From positions 2,296,501-2,360,500 of the forward strand of contig NZ_JADBEG010000001.1 in assembly GCF_014873755.1 (NCBI RefSeq): 64,000 nucleotides of DNA. The letters run 5' to 3'. The stretch is from Amycolatopsis lexingtonensis (GTDB taxonomy: Bacteria; Actinomycetota; Actinomycetes; Mycobacteriales; Pseudonocardiaceae). Shown in pieces: positions 1-8,301 of the stretch (the first letter of the stretch is position 1; every line of letters starts with the position of its first letter). The position numbers and the translations under genes were made by a program. The notes under the pieces were generated by a model. The model worked only from the letters and a program-made list of their open reading frames with translations. It was not told the DNA's origin and did not search any database.

Positions 1-231
1 CCCAGTTTCGCCGTCACCGACAGCGAAACCGTGGCCGACGTGATCGCCGAGTTCGAGCGAGCGAGCGCCCGCTCACGCGAGATCGCGGCCCGCTTCGAAC
101 TCGACGACACGTGGAAGCACGACGTTCTCGGCGACGTCAGCCTCCGGTTCGTCTACCTGCTCCTGATCGAGGACTTCGCCCGCCACGCCGGCCACGGCGA
201 CATCCTGCGGGAGCAGCTCAGCGCGCGCTGA
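1..231 (+). CDS. DinB/DUF664-family protein, C-terminal end (partial)
   Basis: The frame is open from the first base, so the gene begins outside the window; only the last 76 residues are visible. The end of the product has the pattern of DUF664/DinB metal-dependent transferases: a helix containing SLRFVYLLLIEDFARHAGH followed by DILRE, matching the family's usual 'SLRWvllHMIeEyARHnGHaDLLRE' tail, including the C-terminal metal-ligand-type His. Members are four-helix bundle enzymes, often mycothiol-dependent in actinobacteria. The 3' end overlaps the convergent monooxygenase gene by 14 bp. Family call is by eye from the tail only. Confidence 0.6.
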   Translation, partial: PSFAVTDSETVADVIAEFERASARSREIAARFELDDTWKHDVLGDVSLRFVYLLLIEDFARHAGHGDILREQLSAR

Positions 232-1525
232 CCGCGTACTCCCCCGCCGGCTCGGCGACCACCCGGCGCTCCACAATGGACTGCAGGATCTCGCCCACCC
301 GCACCGCCGTGTTCGACAGCAGTGACGACGTGATGCCGTGTGTGTGCTCGGTGCCGCCCTGGAGGTAGATCCCGCCGCGCAGCGCCGGTTCCGTCGTGAG
401 GCGGTAGTCGCGCTCGACGCGCAGCCTGCCCTCCTCGTCCCGCGAACAGCGTGAGCCGAGCTCGCCCAGCAGCGGCGTCGGGTCGGCGGGCCGGTACCCG
501 GTGGCGTAGACGACCGCGTCGGCTTCCAGCACCGTGCGTTCGCCCGTCGTCAGCGATTCGACCGTGGCCGTCACCGCGGTTCCGGTGTCGGTCACCTCGA
601 CCGGGCGGGAGACGTTGAACAGCCGCAGCCGCTCCACGCCGAGGACCTTCTCGCGGTAGACGCGCCGGTACAGCTCGTCGATCAGGTCGATGTCGACGGC
701 CGAGTAGTTCGTCGCGCCGTGGTAGCGCATCAGGCGGTCCTTGACCGGCTCGCCCGCGCGGTAGAACTGGTCGACGGCTTCCGGGTCGAAGATCCGGTTC
801 GCGAACGCGCTGTCGTCGGCCGGGCTGTAGCCGTAGCGGGCGAACACCGCGCACACCTCGGCGTGCGGGAATTCGTCGTGCAGCAGCGCGGCCACCTCGG
901 CCGCGCTCTGGCCGGCGCCCACGACGACGAACCGCTTCGGCGACGTGCCGCGGAGGGCGTCGACGCGGAACAGCAGTTCGCTGTTGTGCCAGATCCGCGG
1001 CCCGGCGGCGATCCCCTCGGGCAGTTGCGGGCGCAGACCCGTGCCCACCACCAGGTTCCGGGCGCGCAGCGACGAGCCGTCCGACGCCTCGACGTCGAAG
1101 TAGGCCACCTCCGGACCGTCGTAAACCGGCTTCACCGACACGACCTCGGTGCCGTACGAGACGACGTCGTCGACCTTCGCGGCCGCCCACTCGAAGTAGT
1201 CGTGGAACTCGACCCGCAGCGGGAAGAGGTTCTTGTGGTTGATGAAGTCGACCAGCCGCCCCGCCGAGTGGAGGTAGTTGAGGAAGCTGAACTCGCTGGT
1301 CGGGTTCCGCATCGTGACCAGGTCCTTCAGGAACGACACCTGCATCGTGGCGGTGTCGATCAGCATCCCGCGGTGCCAGCCGAAGCGCGGCTGGCGCTCG
1401 AGGAAGTGCGCGGTCACCGGTTCCCCCGCGCCGGCGTTGTGCTCGGCGAGGGCGATCGCGAGGGCCAGGTTCGAAGGTCCGAAGCCCACGCCGACGATGT
1501 CGTAGATCGGGACCTCTGCAGTCAT
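218..1525 (-). CDS. L-ornithine N5-monooxygenase (SidA/PvdA/IucD family)
   Basis: A 435-residue flavin N-hydroxylating monooxygenase. It would use FAD, NADPH and O2 to make N5-hydroxyornithine (or N6-hydroxylysine), the hydroxamate precursor of siderophores. Seen: an N-terminal FAD-binding motif (GVGFGPSNLALA), the family's WH-x-GMLIDTATMQVSFLKDL segment, an NADPH-binding GAGQSAAE near residue 228, and the C-terminal ATGYRP motif. Length is typical. The ATG start is preceded by a 116-bp divergent gap holding an iron-box-like palindrome and then a formyltransferase, so ornithine is the more likely substrate: the pair would yield N5-formyl-N5-hydroxyornithine, as in coelichelin-type pathways. 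No NRPS follows in the window. Confidence 0.88.
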   Translation of the reverse strand: MTAEVPIYDIVGVGFGPSNLALAIALAEHNAGAGEPVTAHFLERQPRFGWHRGMLIDTATMQVSFLKDLVTMRNPTSEFSFLNYLHSAGRLVDFINHKNLFPLRVEFHDYFEWAAAKVDDVVSYGTEVVSVKPVYDGPEVAYFDVEASDGSSLRARNLVVGTGLRPQLPEGIAAGPRIWHNSELLFRVDALRGTSPKRFVVVGAGQSAAEVAALLHDEFPHAEVCAVFARYGYSPADDSAFANRIFDPEAVDQFYRAGEPVKDRLMRYHGATNYSAVDIDLIDELYRRVYREKVLGVERLRLFNVSRPVEVTDTGTAVTATVESLTTGERTVLEADAVVYATGYRPADPTPLLGELGSRCSRDEEGRLRVERDYRLTTEPALRGGIYLQGGTEHTHGITSSLLSNTAVRVGEILQSIVERRVVAEPAGEYAVSAR

Positions 1526-1573
1526 GTTGCTCCCTCGCGCGCTCCGGTACCGTTCAGGGAACCCTAACCTAAC

Positions 1574-1592
1574 TTAGGCGAGCCTCGCCTAG
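1574..1592. promoter_or_regulatory. IdeR/DmdR-type iron box
   Basis: A 19-bp near-palindrome, TTAGGCGAGCCTCGCCTAG, lies between the divergent hydroxylase and formyltransferase genes. It resembles the actinobacterial iron-box consensus TTAGGTTAGSCTAACCTAA, with both TTAGG/CCTA ends kept. A partly overlapping half-site (TAACCTAACTTAGG) lies just to the left. Iron-dependent repression of both genes is inferred. Confidence 0.7.
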
Positions 1593-1640
1593 TACGTTCG
1601 TGGTGATGTTCGTCCCCCGATCACGAAAGGGCACTCTCGA

Positions 1641-2585
1641 ATGCGCGTGGCGATGTTCGGCTACCAGACCTGGGGGCACCGGACCCTGCAGGCGCTCATC
1701 GACGCCGGGCACGACGTCGCCCTCGTGGTGACGCACCCGAAGAGCAACCACGCCTACGAGCGGATCTGGGCCGACTCGGTCGCCGACCTCGCCGAGGCCA
1801 ACGGCATCCGCGTGCTGCTGCGCAACCGCCCGGACGACGCCGAGCTGCTGGCCGAGCTCAAGGCCGCGGACCTCGACCTGATCGTGGCGAACAACTGGCG
1901 CACCTGGCTGCCCCCGGAGATCTTCGAGCTCCCGCGCCACGGCACGCTCAACATCCACGACTCGCTGCTGCCGGCGTACGCGGGCTTCTCCCCGCTCATC
2001 TGGGCGCTGATCAACGGCGAGCCCGAGGTCGGCGTCACCGCCCACATGATGGACGGCGAGCTCGACGCGGGCGACATCGTCCTGCAGCGCGCGATCCCGG
2101 TCGGCCCGGCGGACACCACGACGGACCTGTTCCACCGCACGGTCGACCTGATCGCCCCGCTCACCGCCGAGGCCATCTCGAAGATCGAGACGGGCTACAC
2201 CCCGGTGCCGCAGGACCGCTCGAAGGCCAGCTTCTTCCACAAGCGCGCCCGCCGCGACAGCCTGATCGACTGGACCCTCCCCCCGGCGGACCTCGAGCGT
2301 TTCGTGCGCGCGCTGTCGGACCCGTACCCGAACGCGTACACCCACCACCGCGGCGAGGAGCTGCGGATCCTCAAGGCGTCGGTGTCGCAGGGCCACTACG
2401 GCGGCACGCCGGGCCGGATCTTCATCAAGGAAGGCGACGGCGTGGTGATCGTGGCGGGGCCGGAGGCGCGGCGCGGGCAGTCGCCGGGGCTGGTGGTCGA
2501 GCGGGTCCGGACCGCCGACGGGACCGAGCTGCCGGCGCACGAGTACTTCAAGACCATGGGCGGGTACCTGACCGACCGGCCTTGA
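1641..2585 (+). CDS. N5-hydroxyornithine formyltransferase (Fmt-like)
   Basis: A 314-residue member of the methionyl-tRNA/10-formyl-THF formyltransferase fold. The N-terminal catalytic domain carries the family hallmark region NIHDSLLPAYAGFSPLIWAL with a following GVTAHMMDGELDAGDI; the C-terminal part is the shorter Fmt-like beta domain (LSDPYPNAYT onward). Asn-His-Asp-type residues are visible in NIHDS and MMDGELDAGD. Its divergence from an ornithine N-monooxygenase across an iron box points to formylation of N5-hydroxyornithine (CchA-like) rather than of Met-tRNA. An AAGGGC stretch lies 8 nt before the ATG. The NRPS that would use the building block is not in this window. Confidence 0.8.
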   Translation: MRVAMFGYQTWGHRTLQALIDAGHDVALVVTHPKSNHAYERIWADSVADLAEANGIRVLLRNRPDDAELLAELKAADLDLIVANNWRTWLPPEIFELPRHGTLNIHDSLLPAYAGFSPLIWALINGEPEVGVTAHMMDGELDAGDIVLQRAIPVGPADTTTDLFHRTVDLIAPLTAEAISKIETGYTPVPQDRSKASFFHKRARRDSLIDWTLPPADLERFVRALSDPYPNAYTHHRGEELRILKASVSQGHYGGTPGRIFIKEGDGVVIVAGPEARRGQSPGLVVERVRTADGTELPAHEYFKTMGGYLTDRP

Positions 2586-2641
2586 CCCGGTGAGCGGGAA
2601 ATCCTGGCCGCCGTGGTGCTCCGGCGGCCAGGATGGCCCGC

Positions 2642-4714
2642 ATGGCCGGGATCAGCTACCTCGACGACCACCGCACCTGGGTGCTCACCGGCGAATCCAG
2701 CACCTACGCCCTGCGGCTCGACGAAGACGACGTCCCCGCCCACGTCTACTGGGGTCCCCGGCTCTCCCCGCCCGAAGTCGTCGAACTGACCGCGAAAACG
2801 CTTCCCCGCTGGGACGGCTTCAACGACCCGAACGAAGGCCTCGACGAACTCGCGGCGGACAGCGGCACCCGCTACTGGACCCCAGCCCTGCAACTGCGCT
2901 TCGCCGACGGCGCCCGGGGCCTCGAATGGCGGCACGAAACCCACGAGAGCACCGGAAACCACCTCAAGATCTCCTTCACCGACCGCCACTACCCGGTACG
3001 GATCACGCTCCACTACCGCTTCCGAAAAGACGTCCTCGAACGCTGGACCGAGCTGGACGCCGACACCGACGTCGAGGTCGCCCGTGCCGATTCCGCGACC
3101 TGGGTGCTCCCCCTCCTCGACGACTACCGGCTCAGCCACACCACCGGCCGCTGGGCCGCGGAAACCCAGCTCCGGCGAGAAACCGCGTCGCACGGCGAAA
3201 CCGTCTTCGGCAGCCGACGCGGGATCACCAGCCACCACGCCAACCCGTGGGTCATGGTCGACGACGGCACCGCCACCGAACGCCACGGCGAGGTCTACGG
3301 CGTCGCCCTCGCGTGGAGCGGGTCGTGGCGCCTCACCACCACCCGGTCCTCGACCGGCCGCCTCACGGTCAGCGGCGGCTTCGGGCAAGACGGCGTCGTC
3401 CACCACGTCGGGCCGGGAAAGCCGCTGACCACCCCGGTCGCGGCGGGCCTCTACACCGAAGGCGGCTTCGGCGCCGCCAGCCGCGCGTGGCATGCCTACG
3501 TCCGAGAACACGTCCTGCCGCACCCAAGCGAACTGCGCCCGGTGCTCTACAACTCCTGGGAAGCCACGGGTTTCGCCGTCTCCGAAACCGGGCAGCGCGC
3601 GCTCGCCGAACAGGCCGCGGCACTCGGCGTCGAGCTGTTCGTGCTGGACGACGGCTGGTTCGGCGCCCGCACCGGCGACCACGCCGGGCTCGGCGACTGG
3701 CACGTCAACCGCGAGCGCTTTCCCGGCGGCCTCCAGCCACTGGTCGACGCCGTGCACGCGCTGGGCATGAAGTTCGGCCTCTGGGTCGAGCCCGAGATGG
3801 TCAACCCGGACAGCGACCTGTACCGCGCCCACCCGGACTGGGTCCTCCACCAGCCGCACCGGCGGCGCTCGGAACTGCGCCACCAGCTCGTTCTCGACTT
3901 CGCGCGGCCGGACGTCGCCGCGTGGGCGCACGGCTGGCTCGACCGGCTCGTCGGTGACCACGGCGTCGACTTCCTCAAGTGGGACATGAACCGCCCGTTC
4001 AGCGAAGCGGGCCAGGACCGCGTGTGGGTCGAGCACACCCGGGCCGTGTACGCGATCCTCGACCGCCTCCGGGAAGACCACCCCCACCTTCGCATCGAGG
4101 CGTGCAGCGGTGGTGGCGGCCGGCTCGACCTCGGCGTGCTCGCCCGCACCGACCAGGTCTGGCCGTCCGACAACACCGACGCCCTCGACCGGCTCCGCAT
4201 CCAGCACGGCTACAGCCAGCTCTACCCGGCCCGCGCGATGTCGGCGTGGGTCACCGACAACCCCGGCTTCGTCACCGGCCGCTCGGTGCCGCTGCGCTTC
4301 CGGTTCCACGTCGCCATGGCCGGCGTGCTCGGTCTCGGCGGCGACATCGCGCGCTGGCCGGAGGCCGACCTCGCGTTCGCCCGGGAGATGATCGCGCGCT
4401 ACCGCGAGATCCGGCCCGTTGTGCAGCACGGCGCGTTGTACCGGCTCCGGCCGCCGGTCGACGACGGGCTCGTCGCGCTCCAGTACGTCCTCGGCGACCG
4501 GTCGGTCGTCTTCGCCTACCGGCAGGCCGCGCACTTCGCCGAGCCGGACCGGCCGCTGCGGCTCGACGGACTCGATTCCGCTGAGCGGTACCTCGATCCG
4601 GATTCCGGGACCACGCACAGCGGCGCCGTACTGCTCGCCCACGGACTCCGCCTCGGCCTCCCGACCGGCGACTTCGCGAGCACGGTCGTCCGGTTGGAGC
4701 GAATTCCGCGCTAG
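2642..4714 (+). CDS. Alpha-galactosidase, GH36 family
   Basis: A 690-residue cytoplasmic glycoside hydrolase (no signal peptide) predicted to release alpha-galactosyl residues from melibiose/raffinose-type oligosaccharides. Seen: an N-terminal beta-sandwich, then the TIM barrel with VLDDGWFGAR, GLWVEPEMVN, the nucleophile motif KWDMNRPFSE (Asp of KWD) and the acid/base region EACSGGGGRLD, followed by QVWPSDNTDA, all GH36 signatures. The ATG at 2642 is preferred because AGGA sits 8 nt upstream; another ATG lies 9 nt earlier. It is followed by a sugar ABC importer in the same direction, which would deliver its substrate. Confidence 0.88.
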   Translation: MAGISYLDDHRTWVLTGESSTYALRLDEDDVPAHVYWGPRLSPPEVVELTAKTLPRWDGFNDPNEGLDELAADSGTRYWTPALQLRFADGARGLEWRHETHESTGNHLKISFTDRHYPVRITLHYRFRKDVLERWTELDADTDVEVARADSATWVLPLLDDYRLSHTTGRWAAETQLRRETASHGETVFGSRRGITSHHANPWVMVDDGTATERHGEVYGVALAWSGSWRLTTTRSSTGRLTVSGGFGQDGVVHHVGPGKPLTTPVAAGLYTEGGFGAASRAWHAYVREHVLPHPSELRPVLYNSWEATGFAVSETGQRALAEQAAALGVELFVLDDGWFGARTGDHAGLGDWHVNRERFPGGLQPLVDAVHALGMKFGLWVEPEMVNPDSDLYRAHPDWVLHQPHRRRSELRHQLVLDFARPDVAAWAHGWLDRLVGDHGVDFLKWDMNRPFSEAGQDRVWVEHTRAVYAILDRLREDHPHLRIEACSGGGGRLDLGVLARTDQVWPSDNTDALDRLRIQHGYSQLYPARAMSAWVTDNPGFVTGRSVPLRFRFHVAMAGVLGLGGDIARWPEADLAFAREMIARYREIRPVVQHGALYRLRPPVDDGLVALQYVLGDRSVVFAYRQAAHFAEPDRPLRLDGLDSAERYLDPDSGTTHSGAVLLAHGLRLGLPTGDFASTVVRLERIPR

Positions 4715-4763
4715 AGATCGGATCTCTGGGCCACTCTTCGACGGTTTCACGGCCGATGACCGC

Positions 4764-4792
4764 TTGACAGCCCGTCAGACGTCAGATCAAAT
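4764..4792 (+). promoter_or_regulatory. Promoter of the sugar ABC importer, with operator-like repeats
   Basis: TTGACA (4764-4769) is followed by a 17-nt spacer and TCAAAT (4787-4792, four of six matches to the -10 consensus), about 30 bp before the lipoprotein start. The spacer carries a tandem CGTCAGA direct repeat and, downstream, the inverted pair AGAT...ATCT flanks CGTCATACATCAC. This would suit a GntR- or LacI-type repressor, but no such regulator gene is adjacent. Confidence 0.5.
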
Positions 4793-4823
4793 GCGTCATA
4801 CATCACATCTGGTGGAGGGCTCG

Positions 4824-6089
4824 ATGAGAACGACATTGGCGCTCGGCGCGGCGGCGCTCCTGGCGGTGAGCGCGTGCTCGGTCGGGTCGAACACCGGCAG
4901 CGGCACCGAAATCACCTTCCTGACCTTCGAAACCCCGAACCTCACCCCGGCCTACTGGGACGCCGCCATCAAGCGCGTCACGGACAAGAACCCGGGCGTG
5001 AAGGTCAAGAAGCTCGTCGCCCCGACCGCCGACGGCCGGACGTCGTACGCGAAGCAGCTCCTGCAGTCCGGTCAGTTCCCGGACGTGCTGATCGCCGTCG
5101 ACTCGGCCGGTTTCGCCGAAGCCGGCAACCTCTACGCCTGGACGCCGGAGGAGCTCAAGGACTTCCAGTTCCCCGAAGCCAACCCGGTCAACGGGAAGCA
5201 CTACCAGCTGCCGGCGAACACCCAGACCATCCCGCCGATCTACTACAACAAGAAGATGTTCGCCGACGCCGGCATCGCCGCGCCGCCGAAGACGTGGGAC
5301 GAGCTCGTCGCCGACGCGGGAAAGCTGAAGGACAAGGGTTTCCCGCCGTTCACCATCGGCGGCGGCAAGGACGGCTTCCCGTCGTCGATGATCCTCTCCG
5401 GCCTGGTCTCCACCGAGGTCTACAACGCGATGCCGGACTGGCTGACCCAGCGCCGCCACGACCAGGTCAAGTTCACCGATCCCGCGTTCCAGCACGCCTT
5501 CGCGAAGCTCGCCGACCTCGCCGCGAAGGGGTACGTGGACAAGACCAGCGTGTCCCGCGACTACGCGGCGACCGAGCAGGCCTTCCTCGACGGCAAGAGC
5601 GCGATGTACCCGATGGGCAACTGGTTCGCCGCGAACGCCGACTCCAAGAAGCACGACTTCGAAGTGGGCGTTTTCGACTTCCCCACCGAGGACGGCAAGC
5701 TCGTCGTCCCGGCCTACACCGGCGGCGGCATGATCGTGAACGCGAAGGCCGCGAACCTCGACGCCGCCAAGAAGTTCGCCCTCGGGTTCCAGCTGGACAA
5801 GGACCAGCTCGACGCGTCGGTCAAGGCCGACGGCCTGTTCCCGGCCATCAAGGGCTACACCCCGCCGGCCGACGTCGGGCCGACGTTCAAGGCCGGCTAC
5901 GACCTGTACACCCGAGCCGTGCGGCAGAACGCCGTGGTGTCCGCGTTCCGCTGGGAGACCGCCGACGACGGGCTGCTGCCCGGCATGAAGGACAAGGTCG
6001 ACCAGGCCGCCCAGGACGTCATCACCGGCCGCAAGTCCGTGGCCGACGCGTGCGCGTTCCTGGACGCCGAGTGGGCGAAGGCGGGCTGA
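4824..6089 (+). CDS. Sugar ABC transporter substrate-binding lipoprotein
   Basis: A 421-residue extracellular solute-binding protein of the MalE/family-1 type. The N-terminus is a lipoprotein signal ending in the lipobox LAVSAC, with Cys about residue 19. The body has the family layout: EITFLTFE first strand, QFPDVLIAVDS, PIYYNKKMFADAGI, then PKTWDEL, and AMYPMGNW/GVFDFP near the ligand cleft. A GGTGGAGG ribosome-binding site precedes the ATG. It is followed two bases after its stop by a permease, forming a three-gene importer downstream of the GH36 gene, so an alpha-galactoside is the likely ligand. No ATPase is encoded, so a shared MsiK-type ATPase elsewhere is inferred. Confidence 0.85.
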   Translation: MRTTLALGAAALLAVSACSVGSNTGSGTEITFLTFETPNLTPAYWDAAIKRVTDKNPGVKVKKLVAPTADGRTSYAKQLLQSGQFPDVLIAVDSAGFAEAGNLYAWTPEELKDFQFPEANPVNGKHYQLPANTQTIPPIYYNKKMFADAGIAAPPKTWDELVADAGKLKDKGFPPFTIGGGKDGFPSSMILSGLVSTEVYNAMPDWLTQRRHDQVKFTDPAFQHAFAKLADLAAKGYVDKTSVSRDYAATEQAFLDGKSAMYPMGNWFAANADSKKHDFEVGVFDFPTEDGKLVVPAYTGGGMIVNAKAANLDAAKKFALGFQLDKDQLDASVKADGLFPAIKGYTPPADVGPTFKAGYDLYTRAVRQNAVVSAFRWETADDGLLPGMKDKVDQAAQDVITGRKSVADACAFLDAEWAKAG

Positions 6090-6090
6090 C

Positions 6091-6981
6091 TTGGCCACCC
6101 GCAAGCCGGTCCTGCCGCGGCTCGGGCACTTCGCGTCGTTCGGCGCTCCGGGAGTGCTCGTCTACCTGTGCTTCGTGCTGGCCCCGATCCTGATCAGCTT
6201 CGGGTACAGCCTGACGAACTACAACCCGTTCAACCCGCCGGTGAAGTTCACCGGGCTGGACAACTACCGGCTGCTCTTCACCGACGAGCAGTTCCTCACC
6301 GCACTGAAGGTGACCACGATCCTGACGCTGATCGTGGTCGTCGTGCCCAACGTCCTCGGCCTCGGCGTCGCCCTGCTGCTGGACCGGAAAGGCTGGCTGT
6401 ACAACGCGTTGCGGAGTGTGTTCTTCACGCCGGTGATCCTCAGCTCGGTCGTCGTCTCGATCGTCTGGTCGCGGCTGCTCGACGACGAAGGACCGCTCAA
6501 CAGCCTGTTGCGGGCGCTGGGGGTCGAGCACCCGCCGGGCTGGCTGTCCGACCCCGGCCTGGCGCTCTACTCGGTCGCCACGATCGTGTGCTGGCAGATG
6601 CTCGGGTTCTGCGTCGTCGTCTACCTGGCCGGGCTGCAAGGCGTGCCGGCGGAACTGCTGGAAGCCGCGGAGATCGACGGCGCCGGGCCGCTGCGCCGGT
6701 TCCGCGCGGTCACCTGGCCGCTGCTCGCGCCGTCGCTGACGATCAACACGGTGGTGCTGCTCATCTCCGCGTTCAAGACCTACGACTACGTGAAGGTGAT
6801 CACCAACGGCGGCCCGGGTTCCGGCGCCACCGCGACGATCGCGTTCGACGTGCTGCAGACCGGCTTCGACGCCAACCACGTCGGCTACGCGTCCGCGATG
6901 GCCGTGCTGATGCTGGTGATCGTCGCGGTCGTGACGACGGTCGTGCTGAACTTCCTCCGCCGCCGGGAGGTGGACCTGTGA
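6091..6981 (+). CDS. Sugar ABC transporter permease (MalF-like)
   Basis: A 296-residue inner-membrane permease with six predicted transmembrane segments, beginning with FGAPGVLVYLCFVLAPILISF. The cytoplasmic EAA loop EAAEIDGAGPLRRFRAVTWP, which contacts the ATPase, is present. Translation appears to start at TTG two bases after the stop of the binding-protein gene; no better start is near. It overlaps the next permease by four bases (GTGA). Pairs with the following gene to form the membrane channel. Confidence 0.85.
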   Translation: MATRKPVLPRLGHFASFGAPGVLVYLCFVLAPILISFGYSLTNYNPFNPPVKFTGLDNYRLLFTDEQFLTALKVTTILTLIVVVVPNVLGLGVALLLDRKGWLYNALRSVFFTPVILSSVVVSIVWSRLLDDEGPLNSLLRALGVEHPPGWLSDPGLALYSVATIVCWQMLGFCVVVYLAGLQGVPAELLEAAEIDGAGPLRRFRAVTWPLLAPSLTINTVVLLISAFKTYDYVKVITNGGPGSGATATIAFDVLQTGFDANHVGYASAMAVLMLVIVAVVTTVVLNFLRRREVDL

Positions 6982-7787
6982 CCCGGCCCGCGGTCGCCGT
7001 GGTCGTCAGCGCGGTGTTCTTCGTGCCGCTGTACCTGGTGCTGGCCAACGTCTTCAAGCGCGGCGACCTGATCGCGAAGGAACCGGCGGCCCCGCCGCTG
7101 CCGCCGACGCTGGCCAACGTCCACGCGGTGCTGACCCGCCCGGACGGGCTGTTCTGGGTCAGCCTGACCAACAGCGTCGTGGTCACCCTGTCGTCGATCC
7201 TGGTCCTGACGGTGCTTTCGGCGATGCTCGGCCACTACCTGGCGCGCTCGGCCAAGCGGTGGACGAAGGTGCTGACGCTGGTGCTGCTGGCCGGGCTGAT
7301 GATCCCGCCGCAGGTCATCCTGATCCCGATCACGGACGTCCTGCGCGTCACGCACCTGATGGCGACGCTGCCGGGGCTGATCCTGTTCAACGTCGGCTAC
7401 TACGTGCCGTTCGGGGTGTTCGTGTTCTCGGGCTTCATCCGCGGCGTGCCGGTGGAGCTGGAGGAAGCGGCCCTGCTCGACGGCGCGAGCCGGCTGCAGG
7501 TGTTCTGGCGCGTGGTGTTCCCGCTGCTGCGCCCGGCGACGGCGTCGGTGCTGATCTTCCTCGGCGTGTGGATCTGGAACGACTTCATCGACCCGCTGAT
7601 CATCCTCGGGCCGAGCCAGGGCACGACGATCACCACCGGCATCTACCGCTCGATCGGCCAGTACCAGGCGGACCTGGGCAGCGTGTTCGCCCTGATGTTC
7701 CTGGCGACGCTGCCGGTGCTGATCTTCTACCTGGCGCTGCAGAAGCAGTTCGTGAAGGGCCTGACCGGCGGCGCGACGAAGGGCTGA
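6978..7787 (+). CDS. Sugar ABC transporter permease (MalG-like)
   Basis: A 269-residue permease with six predicted membrane helices. The EAA loop is EEAALLDGASRLQVFWRVVF, and the C-terminal helix ends with the usual QKQFVKGLT segment of MalG-type subunits (FVKGLTGGATKG). The GTG start overlaps the stop of the MalF-like gene, indicating translational coupling. It is the last gene of the importer, ending inside a strong palindromic terminator shared with the convergent acetyltransferase gene. Confidence 0.85.
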   Translation: MTRPAVAVVVSAVFFVPLYLVLANVFKRGDLIAKEPAAPPLPPTLANVHAVLTRPDGLFWVSLTNSVVVTLSSILVLTVLSAMLGHYLARSAKRWTKVLTLVLLAGLMIPPQVILIPITDVLRVTHLMATLPGLILFNVGYYVPFGVFVFSGFIRGVPVELEEAALLDGASRLQVFWRVVFPLLRPATASVLIFLGVWIWNDFIDPLIILGPSQGTTITTGIYRSIGQYQADLGSVFALMFLATLPVLIFYLALQKQFVKGLTGGATKG

Positions 7788-7817
7788 AGCGGCACTTTCA
7801 CGTGAAAGTGCCGCTTC
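7786..7817. terminator. Bidirectional palindromic terminator
   Basis: A perfect 32-bp palindrome (arms GAAGCGGCACTTTCAC and its complement) begins at the permease stop codon and ends just before the stop of the convergent GNAT gene. The stem has no loop in the DNA palindrome, so folding would leave a small tetraloop; it can terminate transcripts from both sides. Confidence 0.75.
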
Positions 7818-7818
7818 T

Positions 7819-8301
7819 TCACAGGACTTTCACCATGGTGTCGGACTGCGCCGAGCCCGCGCCGGTGACTTCGTAGCCCACCGCGAGGTACAGCCGCTGC
7901 GCGAAGTTCTCGCGCTCGACGCTGAGGCTGATCCGCGCGATGCCGGCCTCCTTCGCGCGGGCCTCGACGGCGTGCAGCAACGCGCGCCCGACGCCGCGGC
8001 CGCGCCAGGCCGCCGCCACGCCGATGGTCAGCTCGGGGACGTCGGCGGCCACGAAGCCGTACCCCAGCTCACCCGGCGGGAAAAAGCGCAGCCACGCGGC
8101 GCCGACCCGCTCGGTATCCGCTTCGGCGACCACGCCCAGGTCGGTCTCCCGCGGCCAGCCGGCGATGTAGTGCGCGGTGTCCGGGGCCGCGAGCACGCGC
8201 CGTCGGCTCTTCGGCCGCCACCGCGGTGACCAGTTGACCGCGGCCACCAGCATGTCGGCCAAGAAGTCGCCGTCGTCGGCGGTGGCCGGGCGGAGCTTCA
8301 C
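7819..8301 (-). CDS. GNAT-family N-acetyltransferase
   Basis: A 160-residue acetyl-CoA-dependent transferase. Motif A is seen as LTIGVAAAWRGRGVGRALLHAVEARA (the RGRGVG pyrophosphate loop), followed by a motif B-like segment ISLSVERENFAQRLYLAVGYEV. The N-terminus VKLRPATADDGDFLADML is typical. The GTG start overlaps the stop of the ABC-F gene (GTGA), so the two are co-transcribed. The substrate cannot be read from the sequence. Confidence 0.82.
   Translation of the reverse strand: MKLRPATADDGDFLADMLVAAVNWSPRWRPKSRRRVLAAPDTAHYIAGWPRETDLGVVAEADTERVGAAWLRFFPPGELGYGFVAADVPELTIGVAAAWRGRGVGRALLHAVEARAKEAGIARISLSVERENFAQRLYLAVGYEVTGAGSAQSDTMVKVL

Noticed and set aside
1641..2585. Housekeeping methionyl-tRNA formyltransferase
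   Set aside because: The gene is divergent from an ornithine hydroxylase across an iron box and is not next to def or rsmB-type genes.
4708..4730. Terminator after the GH36 gene (AGAGATC/GATCTCT)
   Set aside because: The 7-bp arms are separated by a single base, which cannot form a stable loop; it may be a protein-binding palindrome instead.
2396..4750. 784-residue leftward ORF opposite the GH36 gene
   Set aside because: Antisense shadow of a high-GC gene; the + strand has complete GH36 motifs, and the - product is Val/Glu/Arg-rich without domains.
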